From CALFBG01 sp045110315 (GTDB lineage Bacteria; Bacteroidota; Bacteroidia; Chitinophagales; Saprospiraceae): a stretch of DNA of 28,446 nt. Every line of letters starts with the position of its first letter. Position 1 is the stretch's first letter. This document shows positions 1 to 10,031 of the stretch, one piece after another. The notes under the pieces are model-generated. The model did no database searches and was not told the origin of the DNA. It saw nothing but the letters and a program-made list of their open reading frames with translations. The DNA lies in contig JBGCFY010000132.1 in NCBI GenBank assembly GCA_045110315.1, positions 1 to 28,446 of the forward strand, read 5' to 3'. A program made the position numbers and the translations under genes.

Positions 1-1
1 A

Positions 2-3000
2 CTCGTTATTTATCTACCTTGGACAACCGCAGCAACCGCCATTGCTTTTGAAATATTAGTAAACGAAGGATTGCCAACGGATGGCCTTGGTCAACTTGAT
101 TTTACGATAGATTCCAACGTGATTAACGGAGCCGGAACGCAGTTTACCTCCCAAATTAAAGTTAATGATTTCATTCAAGCGGCAGGCTTGACCAGACAGG
201 TTACGGATATTGAGTCGGATGTAAAATTAACGGTAAGTGAAAATATGCCATTTATTTCTGCGGAACTTAGCTATCAAATTATAGCGGATATTCCACCAGT
301 TCAACCTCCTTTTTCTGGTCTGGGTATTGTAGGTTTTCAGATTGCGACAAGTGACGTAACGGGCTTGGGGAGCAACTTTACAAAAGAGTTCAAAGTAGGA
401 TATAAAATCCAAGTAGCAACAGAAGAATATGAAGTGACTGCGATTGCATCGGATACTGCTTTAACGGTAGCAGAATTATGGACTTTTGATAATAGTGTTA
501 GTTTTTCTGTGGCACCACAAGAAACTACAAAAGACGCTTCGAAGTATCTGCCACACCAAGGAACAGGTACTTTGGGGTTCACGATAGATAGCGCTGAAAT
601 CACCGGAACGGGTACCAGTTTTTTGACAGAATTAGCGATTGGTGATCAAGTGGCCGTAGCGGATCGAACAAGAACCATTATTGGAATTACTTCTGATACC
701 CAAGCGACCGTTTCTGCGGATTGGGATTTGATTACCGCCGATGCTTCTTTTGAAATTCTCCCCGTTGACGGTTTAGATATTGTTAATAATTTTGTCAATC
801 GCACGAGCATCACTTTAGATCAATTGACTGATCTATTTGTTCAAAACTTGGATAAAGAAGAACTAGCCGCGAATGTTGCGGATCATTTTTACATCAATGA
901 TACGGACGAAGCCTTACCTTATTTACAAACCTACTTGACCAATGATCCGGTCAATCCAATGGAACGGATTAAAGGGCTTTCCTTCAAACGCTTAGATCGA
1001 TTGAGTAGATTTATTCGACTCGGTACAATTGTAGGCTGGTCTTTTTCAGACTTAGGTTGGTTATTTACGGCCTATACGAAAGGAACTGGAAATCCATTGA
1101 TTAATGAAGCATTAATCGAATATCTTGCGAAAGTCAAACGGATTCAAGAAGCTTCGCCGGAATCGTCGTTAATTCAGTTGTCTGCCAATTGGCATTCCTT
1201 AAAAACGATCGGCAGAGGGAAAGTAGGGGACCCGCAAGATCTTTTTGATCTGAGCTACAATAACCAAGCGCTGTTGGATGGTAAAAATCCTTATATCGAT
1301 TTGGAAGTTCCTTTCGATCCTTTTCGAGTACCCGTACAAGAATGGACCATCACCGATTCAAAAGGAGTGAATGGTGAAATTCGAGGTCGTTTATCCGCTG
1401 CACTTTTGATTAGTGTGGACGATGTATTAAGTCTAGGGACTTACGTCAATAACCTGATCAATCCAGCGAATGTCTCGGGTAAAATTCCTTTGGACTTGGA
1501 TTACCTTAGTTGGATGTATCGCTTATCGCAATGGGCGGTGATGATGGATGATAGTTTAGACGAATTGTATCAAGTCCTCAGTTTACAGTTTTATCCAACG
1601 GGGAATTATCTTACGCCACCTCAAGATAGTATTCCCGCAACGGTCGATACCATGTTGCAATTACAGGAACTTTCGACTTGGTTGCAAGCAAGTGATTTAA
1701 CGGTCGCACAATTAAATTATATCATTAAAGGACTTGCAAGCAAGGCTTACGAACCGCCGTATCAAACCACTGATGTAAAAGATTTTATTAATGAATTAGC
1801 GGTGGTTGCCGTTCCGACTCAATTGCAAGCCAAAGCGCTGAATTTTGAGGATATTACGGAGGCTACTACGTTAAAATTAATGGAACTGTTCCAAACGGAT
1901 GGCATGATTTCGGAGCTTGGTCTCTTCAAAAAATATAATTTTTCTTTTGCTCAAATTAAAAATTATTTTCCTTTAAAAAATACATCAGGCGTTTGGCAAC
2001 AAACCTTTGCCCCCAGTTCTTTTGCCAATGCTGAAAATAGCATTACACTCACAGAGTCAGCAGCGGTTTTCAGCGCATTAGAAAGTTCAGTACCCAAAGT
2101 TTTAGATCGTACAGGAGCGGAAAGTGCAACGTTGAGCGTTAGTTATACAGCGAATACAGATCTTTCTTTTTTAGCGCCTATTTTTCCGGAAGGAGAACAA
2201 GTACTAAAAACCTCACAAGTTCAAGCAATCCTCACGCAAGTCAAGAAGGATATCGAACACACAATGACGATTCTCTCTAAAATAGAAGAAAGTCAACAAG
2301 CCGTTTTTAACAATGGCATGGCTAGCTTTTTAGCGACTACTGAAAATACAATTATTGGACTTACGGACTTCGTCAGTCGAACTATTGAGATTCCTGACTA
2401 CCTCGTTGAATTCCTGACGCCGATTGAAACTGCGGTATCGAATAAGACTCAACGTTTTGTCAAATTGATGTCGCAGTGGGCTTTAATTGGAGATAGTTTT
2501 GCGCTGGATCGTACCAGTTTGGCTTATATGACTAGCGCTGCGGGAAAGGCACATTTTAACCTTGGTCAACTCAACGAATTGACGTTGCAAAATCTTCAAA
2601 TGATCACGCTTTATCAAACGCTAGAGCGGGAGTTTAACGATCAAGATAATGAATTGATCGACTATTTTAAATTACCAGTAACGAACGATTGTCCGGATTT
2701 AAAAATTGATAAACTCGCCGAAATAACAGGATGGGAAGCAACGCAAATTTGCACCTTAATCAACTATTTCTGGCCTGAAAAAACGCCTTTGGTAACCAAC
2801 TTTGATACGATTGTTGGCTTACAACGCATGAATCTTGTCTTTACTGCGGCGAATAAAATCGGAGCGGACATTGATACAAGTTTAGACCTAACTAGAATAA
2901 GTCACCTGCCTTTGGAAACAGGCGGAAATTTCGTCGAAGCGAATTGGGCAACTTACGAAGCTGTTGCTGGGACCATTCAAAATCAAGCTGCGGGAAAACT

Positions 3001-6000
3001 AGGAGAAAGTTTTCCCAAAGTAAATAAGGAGGTAGACGGTCGATACGATACTGCCTTGCGAAATGTACTGGTGCCTTCGGTGATTTGGCGGATCAATGCC
3101 TACGATGCTAATATTAATACTGCGTCGGATCTTTACCAATATTTGCTGATTGATGTCGAAATGAGCAGTTGCCAAGTGACCTCTTTGATTGCGGAAGGCA
3201 TTGCTTCGGTTCAGTTGTATATGCAACGTGCTCGGATGATGATAGAGCCTGGCGTGAACCACGTAAAGGTTCCTATCGTTTGGTGGGAATGGATTTCTAG
3301 TTATCGTTTGTGGGAAGTCAATCGAAAGATCTTTCTCTATCCAGAAAATTACATTGAACCTTCTTTAAGGCAAGGCATCACACCAGAGTTTAAAAACTTG
3401 GAAGATAATCTATTACAAAATGAAGTGAATAAAAACAATGTCAAGGAACCTTTTTATACCTATATGACGGAAGTGAATACGCTGGGCACTTTAGTACACG
3501 TAGGTAGTTATAAAACCAAACGGAAAGATAATCAAACGGGGGAAATAAAGAATAGTGTTTTTCTTTTTGGTAAAACGAATACCCAACCCGCTACGTATTA
3601 TTTCCGAAGTTTAGATGATGAACAAGATTGGAGCGCTTGGTATAAAATAGATATTAGTATCAATGCACAAACCATTAATGCCTGCTATGCTTTAGGTCGC
3701 TTATTTATTTTTTGGAATGAAATCAGTACGACGCAAAGCAGTGAAGTAACCGATAAGAATTCGAGTACGCAAACGGTAGATGTATCCGTCGTAAAATATT
3801 CTTTTTATGATGATGTAAATAATAGTTGGGTTTATCCACAGAACCTATTTGAAAATACACCGATCAATGCCTATCCAGGGAATTACGACTCGATCAACAA
3901 CGAAACGTTTGTCAATTTGTTTAATGAAAATAATTCTTTTTGGCGCAGTCCTTACGTTTTGTCGACGGGCGTTAGTTTTGTCGGTTCCGGTAAGGTTAAG
4001 ATCTCTGAGGGAATGCAAATTGTAGAAGGGATAGAAACGCAGTTTTTGCGAGAAATGGCGGAAGGAGATTTTATTTGGATCATGGGAGAGCGGAGAGTTG
4101 TCGCTTCCATTCGGGATAATATAACTTTGGTGGTGAAAATACCGTGGACGCATACCGCACAATTGGCAGCGTTCAAAATCGTCCCAAGTAGAAGTCGAAA
4201 ATCGCCCGAACCTTTTCCGGGAAGTGGAACAGTAGTCGCTTCTAAAGACTTACAAAATGTGGATGGAACAAACACGAAATTTAAAGAAGAATTTTCTTAC
4301 GGCGACAAGATTGTTATTGGCGACGAAACGCGCATCGTCATTTCCACTCCTACGAATGAGAGTATGCTCGTGGATCAAAACTGGCAGTCGGATCATATTA
4401 ATTCTGACTATACGGTTATTCCGGTAAAATCAATTTCGGAATCTCTTTTAGTTATGTACGGTGGTAATCTTGCTACAACTTATGATGCAACGTTCTCTGC
4501 TCCTCCAGCCTACGATAATCCGAGTAAGGATTCTTTTACGCAAGCACGAAATGAAGTTAATCAAGAAGCTTACAAAGCACTCACTTTAGCAAAGAAATAT
4601 TTCCCAACGGAATCGGGGGGAGAACAATTTGGAACGACTGGAGATGTTGTTTTTGGACAAGTTCGAAGCTTGAATTCGAATTTAATCGATACCAAAGTGG
4701 AATTAGTCGTTACAGATTATCAGTATGCAAGCGAAACCAATCCTAAACCTTACGGCGCAGTTTTGAATAGAGCGCAAGCATTACTGATGGTTACGCAGAA
4801 TGAAAGTGCCTTAGCGGATAATTACTGGGGGAATAACATTGCAGGTAGTTTTAATGAAAGCCAAGGAAGCGATATTGTTTCGAATAAAAAACTACTTTAC
4901 TACGTCGACCAAGATCAGGCTTCTTTAATTAATGTTGGTAACCAGATGGGTTGGTTTCTTTTCAATAATTCGGATGAAGCATTTCTGATCAATGCCGTTG
5001 AGGAAGAGGTAAATTCCTTGGTCGAAATGGCTTTGATTGAGCAGGTTCCCGTTTTGATCGAAGCAGTTTCAGGTTCAATAGAGACTTTAAATACCCTCGT
5101 GATCAGCGCACAAGCTTATTCTTCCGAACCCGAAAACTACGACGGTTTGAAATTTAAGTTTACTCGTTTAACTACGGCGGTCATGCCCGTTCTCATTCAA
5201 CGATTATTTGCCGGAGGGATTGATAATCTACTGAGCTTATCCTCTCAAGCATTACCAGAATTGCCATTTAATAGGTTCTATCCTGCACCGGGTGATGCGC
5301 CTGCGTTGGCAACGATTCCTCCGCTTTCTGAAAAGATGGATTTCGACGGTGCTTTTGGATTATACTTTTGGGAAATATTTTTTCATGCACCATTTTTAGT
5401 AGCGGATATTTTAAATAAAAATAAAAAATATAGCGAAGCAAAATCTTGGTTAGAATACATTTTTAATCCAACGATTCAAGAAAATGACCCTACGGAATTC
5501 GATCCAGAAAACCGGTACTGGCGGTTTTTACCCTTCCGATCAATGGAAAGAGAAACGATCAAAGAATACCTTTCTAACCCTAAACAAATTAGGAGATATA
5601 ATTATGAACCCTTTGATCCAGACGCGATTGCCCAGTATCGTCCCGTGGCATATGCGAAGTCGGTAGTGATGAAATATATTGATAATTTGATCGACTGGGG
5701 AGATTTTCTTTTTGCTCAGGATACGCGGGAGTCAATTACACAAGCCACTAACTTGTACGTCTTAGCCAATGACCTTCTTGGTCCTAAGCCTCAGCCCGTA
5801 GGAGAAATTCCATTGCCAACACCGAAGAATTATGCAGAAATCAAAGCACAGTATGCGGATAATATTCCTCAGTTTTTAATTGATCTGGAAAATACACCAG
5901 AAATAACAATGGGAACGAGTGGCGTCCGTTTTGCTCAAGTTCCAGTTAATAAAACGGATACCTATTTCTGTGTACCAGAGAATGCAGACTTTATAAAATA

Positions 6001-8155
6001 CTGGGATCGAGTAGCGGATCGCTTATTTAAAATTCGGCATTGTATGAATATTGATGGCGTAGTACGTTCGTTAGCTTTATTTGCGCCGCCGATTGATCCA
6101 CGAGCATTACTACAAGCCATTGCTTCGGGAGGATTCGCGGCGGGATTAGCCAATCAATTTAACGCCCCAATTCCTTACTTTAAATTTGAATATTTACTGG
6201 AGAAAGCTAAGAACATTACGAGCCAATTAAATGGACTCGGCAGTTCACTCTTATCCGCCTTGGAAAGAAAAGATGCCGAAGCGTTAAGCCGAATCCAAGT
6301 CAATCAAGAACGATTGATTCTAGAAATGACAAGCTCTATTCGCGAAAACGAAATCTTGGAACAAGAACAATTACAACTATCGCAAGAAGCTTCTTTGTCG
6401 AGCGCACAATATCGCTTTGACCATTATAAAACATTGATAGAAGTTGGAATCTCTCCGAAGGAACAAACCAGTTTGGATGCGGCAATTGCGGCGATGGTTT
6501 TAAATATTGCAGGAAGTATTACCAAGACGGCAGCTACGATCGCTTATGCTGTTCCACAAGTAGGCTCTCCATTTGCGATGACTTACGGTGGCGTGCAAGT
6601 AGGATCGGCAGTCAATGCGGCTTCTGGCGTATTTGAAATTGGAGCAACCATCTCAAATTATGTAGCTCAAAATGCGGCGACGACGGCGGGTTACGAACGA
6701 CGAGTAGAAGATTGGACCTTACAAAAAGCACTTGCTCAATTTGATGAAACGTCGATTAGTGATCAGATTGAAGCCACTAAAATTAGAAAAAGTATTGCAG
6801 AACAAAACTTAATTATCCACCAGCAGAATGTCAAAAATAACGAAGAATTAGAAGCATATTACAAAGATAAATTTACCAACGAAGAATTGTACCAATGGCT
6901 CGCGAATCAAATTTCTAATGTTTATTTCCAGAGTTACAATTTGGCCTTTGAAATGGCAAAAGCGGCGGAAAGAGCGTATCAGTATCAATTTGATTCCAAT
7001 CAAACTTTTATCAATTTTGGTTATTGGGATAGTACTTACAAAGGACTTGGTGCAGGAGATGGTTTGATGCTCGCTTTGAATCAATTGGAATCTACGGCTG
7101 TTCAAAACTCAAGTCGTCGGTTAGAAATTGAAAAAAATATCTCGCTCTTAAGTCTTGACCCTTTAGCTTTATTGCATTTACAGACGACGGGAGAATGTAT
7201 TATTAATTTGAACGAAAAGTTGTTTGATTATGATTTCCCCGGACATTATGTTCGAAAGATTAAGACGATTTCCTTATCCATTCCCGCCATCATTGGACCG
7301 TATCAAAATATTCATGCGACGTTAACGCAATTGAATAGTCAGATCATACTTACGGCAGGCGAAGCAGGGCTTAATGCAACGAATTACTTGCTTGGCGGAG
7401 AAGATGCGAAAGCGCCAGCAGGAGATATCATGCGTTCCAATTGGTGGGTCAATCAGCAAATAGCTTTGTCTACAGGAGTTAACGATTCAGGAATGTTTCA
7501 ATTGGACTTCAATGACCCTCGGTTCTTGCCTTTCGAAGGAACGGGAGCGGTTTCTTCTTGGAAGTTGAGTATGCCTTTCTTCTCCAACCGAATTAATTTT
7601 GCAGCGATTTCCGATGTCATTATCCACCTTAAATACACCGCTAGAGATGGTGGCGAAAGCTTCCGCCAAAGTGTGATGAACCTGAGCGCCTTGCAACCTT
7701 ACAGTAGCATTGCTTACCTCAGTATGAGTCAGATGTACGCTTCTCAATGGTTCCGTTTCTTGAACGATGCTTCGGTCAATGATAAACAAACATTAGACTT
7801 TGTTATCCAGAACTTTGTACCGCCAAATATCACGGCGGGGAAACTTACCGGATTCTATTTTAAACTGGATGCAAGTGTTACCGCTGCAGGATCTTATATC
7901 ACCTTCAATATCGCCGAAGGAGTAGACGTAGCAGTACAACTAGATAATCAAAATGCTTGTTCCTTTGACTTTAAAAAAGAAAGCGTCAATCCACCGAAGG
8001 TCGAGAAAGTACTGGCAGGGGAGCGAACCATTACTTTTGATTTAAAGGATACTCCGGCGGATTTAAAAAATGAAGCGGGGACAGCTTTAGATGGAACCTT
8101 GATCAATAATATTGAATTGATTCTTTATTACGATGGAACGGCTGAGCAAGGGTAG
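2..8155 (+). CDS. Tc toxin subunit A (TcA/TcdA-like), 5'-partial
   Basis: This is the pore-forming and translocation subunit of a Tc toxin. In the family, TcA pentamers bind target cells and inject the TcC effector through a central channel. The frame is open from the first base, and the codons before the TTG at 71 encode the end of another N-terminal repeat, so the gene is truncated by the window and the TTG is not its start. Counting from that TTG: beta repeats at about 5-236; a helical VRP1-like region from about 240, with the typical LDRLSRFIRLG and WSFSDLGWLF; an ABC-toxin N-terminal type segment near 1010-1060 (LYQYLLIDVEMSSCQVTSLI); the neuraminidase-like domain start near 1067-1095 (SYRLWEVNRKIFLYPEN); two more beta repeats inserted at about 1300-1453; a long helical channel region at about 2040-2300 with a glycine/alanine-rich hydrophobic segment; and a TcB-binding C-terminus from about 2385 (FPGHYVRKIKTISLSIPA). 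Family assignment is firm; receptor and target are unknown. Confidence 0.95.
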   Translation, partial: LVIYLPWTTAATAIAFEILVNEGLPTDGLGQLDFTIDSNVINGAGTQFTSQIKVNDFIQAAGLTRQVTDIESDVKLTVSENMPFISAELSYQIIADIPPVQPPFSGLGIVGFQIATSDVTGLGSNFTKEFKVGYKIQVATEEYEVTAIASDTALTVAELWTFDNSVSFSVAPQETTKDASKYLPHQGTGTLGFTIDSAEITGTGTSFLTELAIGDQVAVADRTRTIIGITSDTQATVSADWDLITADASFEILPVDGLDIVNNFVNRTSITLDQLTDLFVQNLDKEELAANVADHFYINDTDEALPYLQTYLTNDPVNPMERIKGLSFKRLDRLSRFIRLGTIVGWSFSDLGWLFTAYTKGTGNPLINEALIEYLAKVKRIQEASPESSLIQLSANWHSLKTIGRGKVGDPQDLFDLSYNNQALLDGKNPYIDLEVPFDPFRVPVQEWTITDSKGVNGEIRGRLSAALLISVDDVLSLGTYVNNLINPANVSGKIPLDLDYLSWMYRLSQWAVMMDDSLDELYQVLSLQFYPTGNYLTPPQDSIPATVDTMLQLQELSTWLQASDLTVAQLNYIIKGLASKAYEPPYQTTDVKDFINELAVVAVPTQLQAKALNFEDITEATTLKLMELFQTDGMISELGLFKKYNFSFAQIKNYFPLKNTSGVWQQTFAPSSFANAENSITLTESAAVFSALESSVPKVLDRTGAESATLSVSYTANTDLSFLAPIFPEGEQVLKTSQVQAILTQVKKDIEHTMTILSKIEESQQAVFNNGMASFLATTENTIIGLTDFVSRTIEIPDYLVEFLTPIETAVSNKTQRFVKLMSQWALIGDSFALDRTSLAYMTSAAGKAHFNLGQLNELTLQNLQMITLYQTLEREFNDQDNELIDYFKLPVTNDCPDLKIDKLAEITGWEATQICTLINYFWPEKTPLVTNFDTIVGLQRMNLVFTAANKIGADIDTSLDLTRISHLPLETGGNFVEANWATYEAVAGTIQNQAAGKLGESFPKVNKEVDGRYDTALRNVLVPSVIWRINAYDANINTASDLYQYLLIDVEMSSCQVTSLIAEGIASVQLYMQRARMMIEPGVNHVKVPIVWWEWISSYRLWEVNRKIFLYPENYIEPSLRQGITPEFKNLEDNLLQNEVNKNNVKEPFYTYMTEVNTLGTLVHVGSYKTKRKDNQTGEIKNSVFLFGKTNTQPATYYFRSLDDEQDWSAWYKIDISINAQTINACYALGRLFIFWNEISTTQSSEVTDKNSSTQTVDVSVVKYSFYDDVNNSWVYPQNLFENTPINAYPGNYDSINNETFVNLFNENNSFWRSPYVLSTGVSFVGSGKVKISEGMQIVEGIETQFLREMAEGDFIWIMGERRVVASIRDNITLVVKIPWTHTAQLAAFKIVPSRSRKSPEPFPGSGTVVASKDLQNVDGTNTKFKEEFSYGDKIVIGDETRIVISTPTNESMLVDQNWQSDHINSDYTVIPVKSISESLLVMYGGNLATTYDATFSAPPAYDNPSKDSFTQARNEVNQEAYKALTLAKKYFPTESGGEQFGTTGDVVFGQVRSLNSNLIDTKVELVVTDYQYASETNPKPYGAVLNRAQALLMVTQNESALADNYWGNNIAGSFNESQGSDIVSNKKLLYYVDQDQASLINVGNQMGWFLFNNSDEAFLINAVEEEVNSLVEMALIEQVPVLIEAVSGSIETLNTLVISAQAYSSEPENYDGLKFKFTRLTTAVMPVLIQRLFAGGIDNLLSLSSQALPELPFNRFYPAPGDAPALATIPPLSEKMDFDGAFGLYFWEIFFHAPFLVADILNKNKKYSEAKSWLEYIFNPTIQENDPTEFDPENRYWRFLPFRSMERETIKEYLSNPKQIRRYNYEPFDPDAIAQYRPVAYAKSVVMKYIDNLIDWGDFLFAQDTRESITQATNLYVLANDLLGPKPQPVGEIPLPTPKNYAEIKAQYADNIPQFLIDLENTPEITMGTSGVRFAQVPVNKTDTYFCVPENADFIKYWDRVADRLFKIRHCMNIDGVVRSLALFAPPIDPRALLQAIASGGFAAGLANQFNAPIPYFKFEYLLEKAKNITSQLNGLGSSLLSALERKDAEALSRIQVNQERLILEMTSSIRENEILEQEQLQLSQEASLSSAQYRFDHYKTLIEVGISPKEQTSLDAAIAAMVLNIAGSITKTAATIAYAVPQVGSPFAMTYGGVQVGSAVNAASGVFEIGATISNYVAQNAATTAGYERRVEDWTLQKALAQFDETSISDQIEATKIRKSIAEQNLIIHQQNVKNNEELEAYYKDKFTNEELYQWLANQISNVYFQSYNLAFEMAKAAERAYQYQFDSNQTFINFGYWDSTYKGLGAGDGLMLALNQLESTAVQNSSRRLEIEKNISLLSLDPLALLHLQTTGECIINLNEKLFDYDFPGHYVRKIKTISLSIPAIIGPYQNIHATLTQLNSQIILTAGEAGLNATNYLLGGEDAKAPAGDIMRSNWWVNQQIALSTGVNDSGMFQLDFNDPRFLPFEGTGAVSSWKLSMPFFSNRINFAAISDVIIHLKYTARDGGESFRQSVMNLSALQPYSSIAYLSMSQMYASQWFRFLNDASVNDKQTLDFVIQNFVPPNITAGKLTGFYFKLDASVTAAGSYITFNIAEGVDVAVQLDNQNACSFDFKKESVNPPKVEKVLAGERTITFDLKDTPADLKNEAGTALDGTLINNIELILYYDGTAEQG
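83..775 (+). repeat. Three tandem ~75-aa beta modules at the TcA N-terminal side
   Basis: Three successive copies share the scheme G-x-G-x(7)-[ITV]-x-G-x-G-[TS]-x-F-x(5)-[VI]-[GN]-[DY]-x-I/V, then a T/S-D-x-x-[LA]-T-V segment, an aromatic-rich strand and a final F/Y-x-I/V strand. The first bases of the window encode the tail of a further copy (AFEILVNEG), so at least four copies were present. They probably form small beta-sandwich or beta-roll adhesin-type modules on the outside of TcA. The assignment as repeats is seen directly; the binding role is inferred. Confidence 0.85.
3979..4430 (+). repeat. Two further copies of the same beta module inside TcA
   Basis: Two units (starting VGSGKVKIS and GSGTVVASK) have the same order of signatures as the N-terminal modules: V-x-G-x-x-T-x-F, then G-D-x-I, a V-I-S/A-S segment, and a final strand reading FKIVPS or YTVIPV. 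They interrupt the region after the neuraminidase-like start, near residues 1300-1453. In characterised TcAs, receptor-binding domains are inserted in this part of the shell, so these copies may act as receptor-binding inserts. That role is inferred. Confidence 0.75.
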
Positions 8156-8222
8156 CAAACAACTTCAATTTTTATAACAGATTTTATTCTAAATATTTTT
8201 TTTAACCTCAAAATTTTTAATT

Positions 8223-9917
8223 ATGTCTACAGCACAATGTAAAAAGAACATTGAAAATGAGCCACCTCCTTACAATATTGAATGTACCGGTGAGTTTTGT
8301 GTGAAAACTCGTCCAGCAAGAGAAGCGCACTGTACAAACTCTGGACAGTCTCCAGATACTCCCGTTCTAACTTGGGATCCAGCATTAGGTAAATCTTGTT
8401 ATTGTTGTTGTTCTTGCTATACCTTGAATACGCCTATCGCTGTTGCGAATAACGAATTTGCGTTAATTCAAAACTTAAGCAAAGGAGATCAAGTATTGAC
8501 AACGGGCACTGATTTGGTTTGGAGACCAGGTGTCGTTCAATCTCGGAGCGGAGATATTAATCCCTCGATGGTTGAAGGACTTTATCTAGTTGCTTATCGA
8601 ATGGATGGCGAAAAAGAGAATCGAAAATTGATAGTTACTGCGGACCACTTATTCATGTTAGCAAAGAATAAGTCTTTGAAAAAGGTTCAACATTTAATTC
8701 CGAATGACGGTTTACTCGCTGCGGACGGTACGATGGCCAGAGTTGTCTTTGTTGCGCATGGCACCTATGATACGGCAATTCAAAGTATTGAAATGGAAGG
8801 TATTTTTGATGGGAAAAATCTTGACGGTCATCTGCTCAATGCGAATGGAGTGGTTTCCACCGATTTTAAGGTGCAAACTTTTTACGAAGCTCAAGAGGGC
8901 GGTGATAATATTTGGGTGGCAAACAGCGGTCCAGAAACGGAAATTTTTTCAGTAGGAGAACCGGACTACGTCGCTAAGTTTGACTCGAAAGAACTGAGTG
9001 ATTTTCTGGACAACCCAGAGAAATGGCCTAAAGACTTTATACCTAAGCGAAAACAACTCGTGAATATTCCTGTCAATGCAAATCGGTTTTTGACGGATGC
9101 ACAAGCGGAAGAAGTAGCGCATAAATCCGTACTAAACGATATTTCCTCTTCTCGGGATAACATCGAAAAGGTAATGAACATTTATACCGCTGATTATCCT
9201 GAAATCAATTTTATTCTCGATTGGCATCATCGTTCCATCAATGCTTATTCGTGGGTAAGTAGTTCTCAACAATACGTTCTGATTACGGGTAAGTTGGCTA
9301 GACTGAAAGGTTTGTATACCAACGGAAATGCTTTGATCATAGCAGATGTGATCGCTCGCTTAATCGGTAGCAAGTGTGTGGCAGAAGGGGATTATAATGC
9401 CTTTAATGTGATGCGCCTACTCTGGCCCAATTCTATCTTAGGTACTTTGGCACCGGAGAGTATCACAGAAGTAGAAAAGAGTATTTTTGATAAATTGAAA
9501 AATAAAGATGGAGACGCTGAAAATGTCTGTGAGCATCCTTCGATTGATTGTAGAATTGAATCTATGTACGCAGGACTTTCTTTTTTCCAAATGCCAGAAT
9601 GTGGTATTCCACCATCACAAGTATTTAACTTGAAGCAGGCCTACGCTAATTTCGAACTCACTACGGTAGAAGTAATTTTTAGTGAGAAGGTGCAGGAAGC
9701 AACGGGTGGTTCTACCTTAAATTATAATATCAGTAATGATATTACAATCAAGAGCGCTAAGGTAGATGGCAATAAAGTAGCACTGGAAGTGGAAGGACTG
9801 GAAGCTGGTACGAACTATGTTTTGGATGTTAGCCAAGTTGAGTCTGTCTTTGGCGTCGTGATCCAACCGAATCCAGCGATGGTCATTATTGCAATTCCCA
9901 TCATTGATAAGGACTAA
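8223..9917 (+). CDS. Cys-rich/Hint-like protein with degenerate M48-like domain and Ig-like tail
   Basis: This 564-aa protein is not a known Tc component. Residues 1-65 form a cysteine-rich domain (C6, C21, C26, C37, C59, C61-63, C65). It runs into a Hint-like domain at about 61-220: CYTLNTPIAV, SKGDQVLT, the TxxH block as TADH (139-142), and GHLLNANGVVSTDF (202-215), which resembles the last Hint strand but lacks the terminal His-Asn. Residues about 320-460 resemble an M48 peptidase fold (NAYSW, YVLITGKLARL, AEGDYNA, EHPSIDCRIESM), but the helix that should hold HEXXH reads ALIIADVIARL, so metal catalysis is unlikely. Residues 470-558 look like an SbsA/Big_5-type Ig domain. No signal peptide is seen. 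The Hint reading is fairly good; the M48 reading is weak. The protein shares its first ~220 residues with the two paralogues downstream. Processing or a chaperone role for the toxin is only a guess. Confidence 0.85.
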   Translation: MSTAQCKKNIENEPPPYNIECTGEFCVKTRPAREAHCTNSGQSPDTPVLTWDPALGKSCYCCCSCYTLNTPIAVANNEFALIQNLSKGDQVLTTGTDLVWRPGVVQSRSGDINPSMVEGLYLVAYRMDGEKENRKLIVTADHLFMLAKNKSLKKVQHLIPNDGLLAADGTMARVVFVAHGTYDTAIQSIEMEGIFDGKNLDGHLLNANGVVSTDFKVQTFYEAQEGGDNIWVANSGPETEIFSVGEPDYVAKFDSKELSDFLDNPEKWPKDFIPKRKQLVNIPVNANRFLTDAQAEEVAHKSVLNDISSSRDNIEKVMNIYTADYPEINFILDWHHRSINAYSWVSSSQQYVLITGKLARLKGLYTNGNALIIADVIARLIGSKCVAEGDYNAFNVMRLLWPNSILGTLAPESITEVEKSIFDKLKNKDGDAENVCEHPSIDCRIESMYAGLSFFQMPECGIPPSQVFNLKQAYANFELTTVEVIFSEKVQEATGGSTLNYNISNDITIKSAKVDGNKVALEVEGLEAGTNYVLDVSQVESVFGVVIQPNPAMVIIAIPIIDKD

Positions 9918-9986
9918 GCTTTTAACCAATTTTAATTTTTAAATCTAAGTGATTGGATCGCAAACTTGTGGTCTAATCTACTTAAC

Positions 9987-10015
9987 GCATCCAGAGGAAT
10001 TAATCCTCTGGATGC
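9987..10015 (+). promoter_or_regulatory. Perfect 12-bp hairpin just before the zinc-ribbon gene
   Basis: GCATCCAGAGGA and TCCTCTGGATGC pair perfectly around the loop ATTAA. The stem ends 16 nt before the ATG at 10032. No T tract follows on the plus strand, so it is not a standard intrinsic terminator for the upstream gene. It may shape translation, RNA processing or stability within the operon. A similar arrangement precedes the TcB-C gene. Confidence 0.7.
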
Positions 10016-10031
10016 TAAAATAATAAAAATC

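Noticed and set aside
71..73. TTG as the start of the TcA gene
   Set aside because: The frame is open to the window edge and the codons before it encode the end of another beta module, so the gene begins upstream.
9966..10031. TTG start and 22-residue extension of the zinc-ribbon protein
   Set aside because: It would translate through a perfect 12-bp hairpin, while an ATG with a natural protein start lies directly after it.
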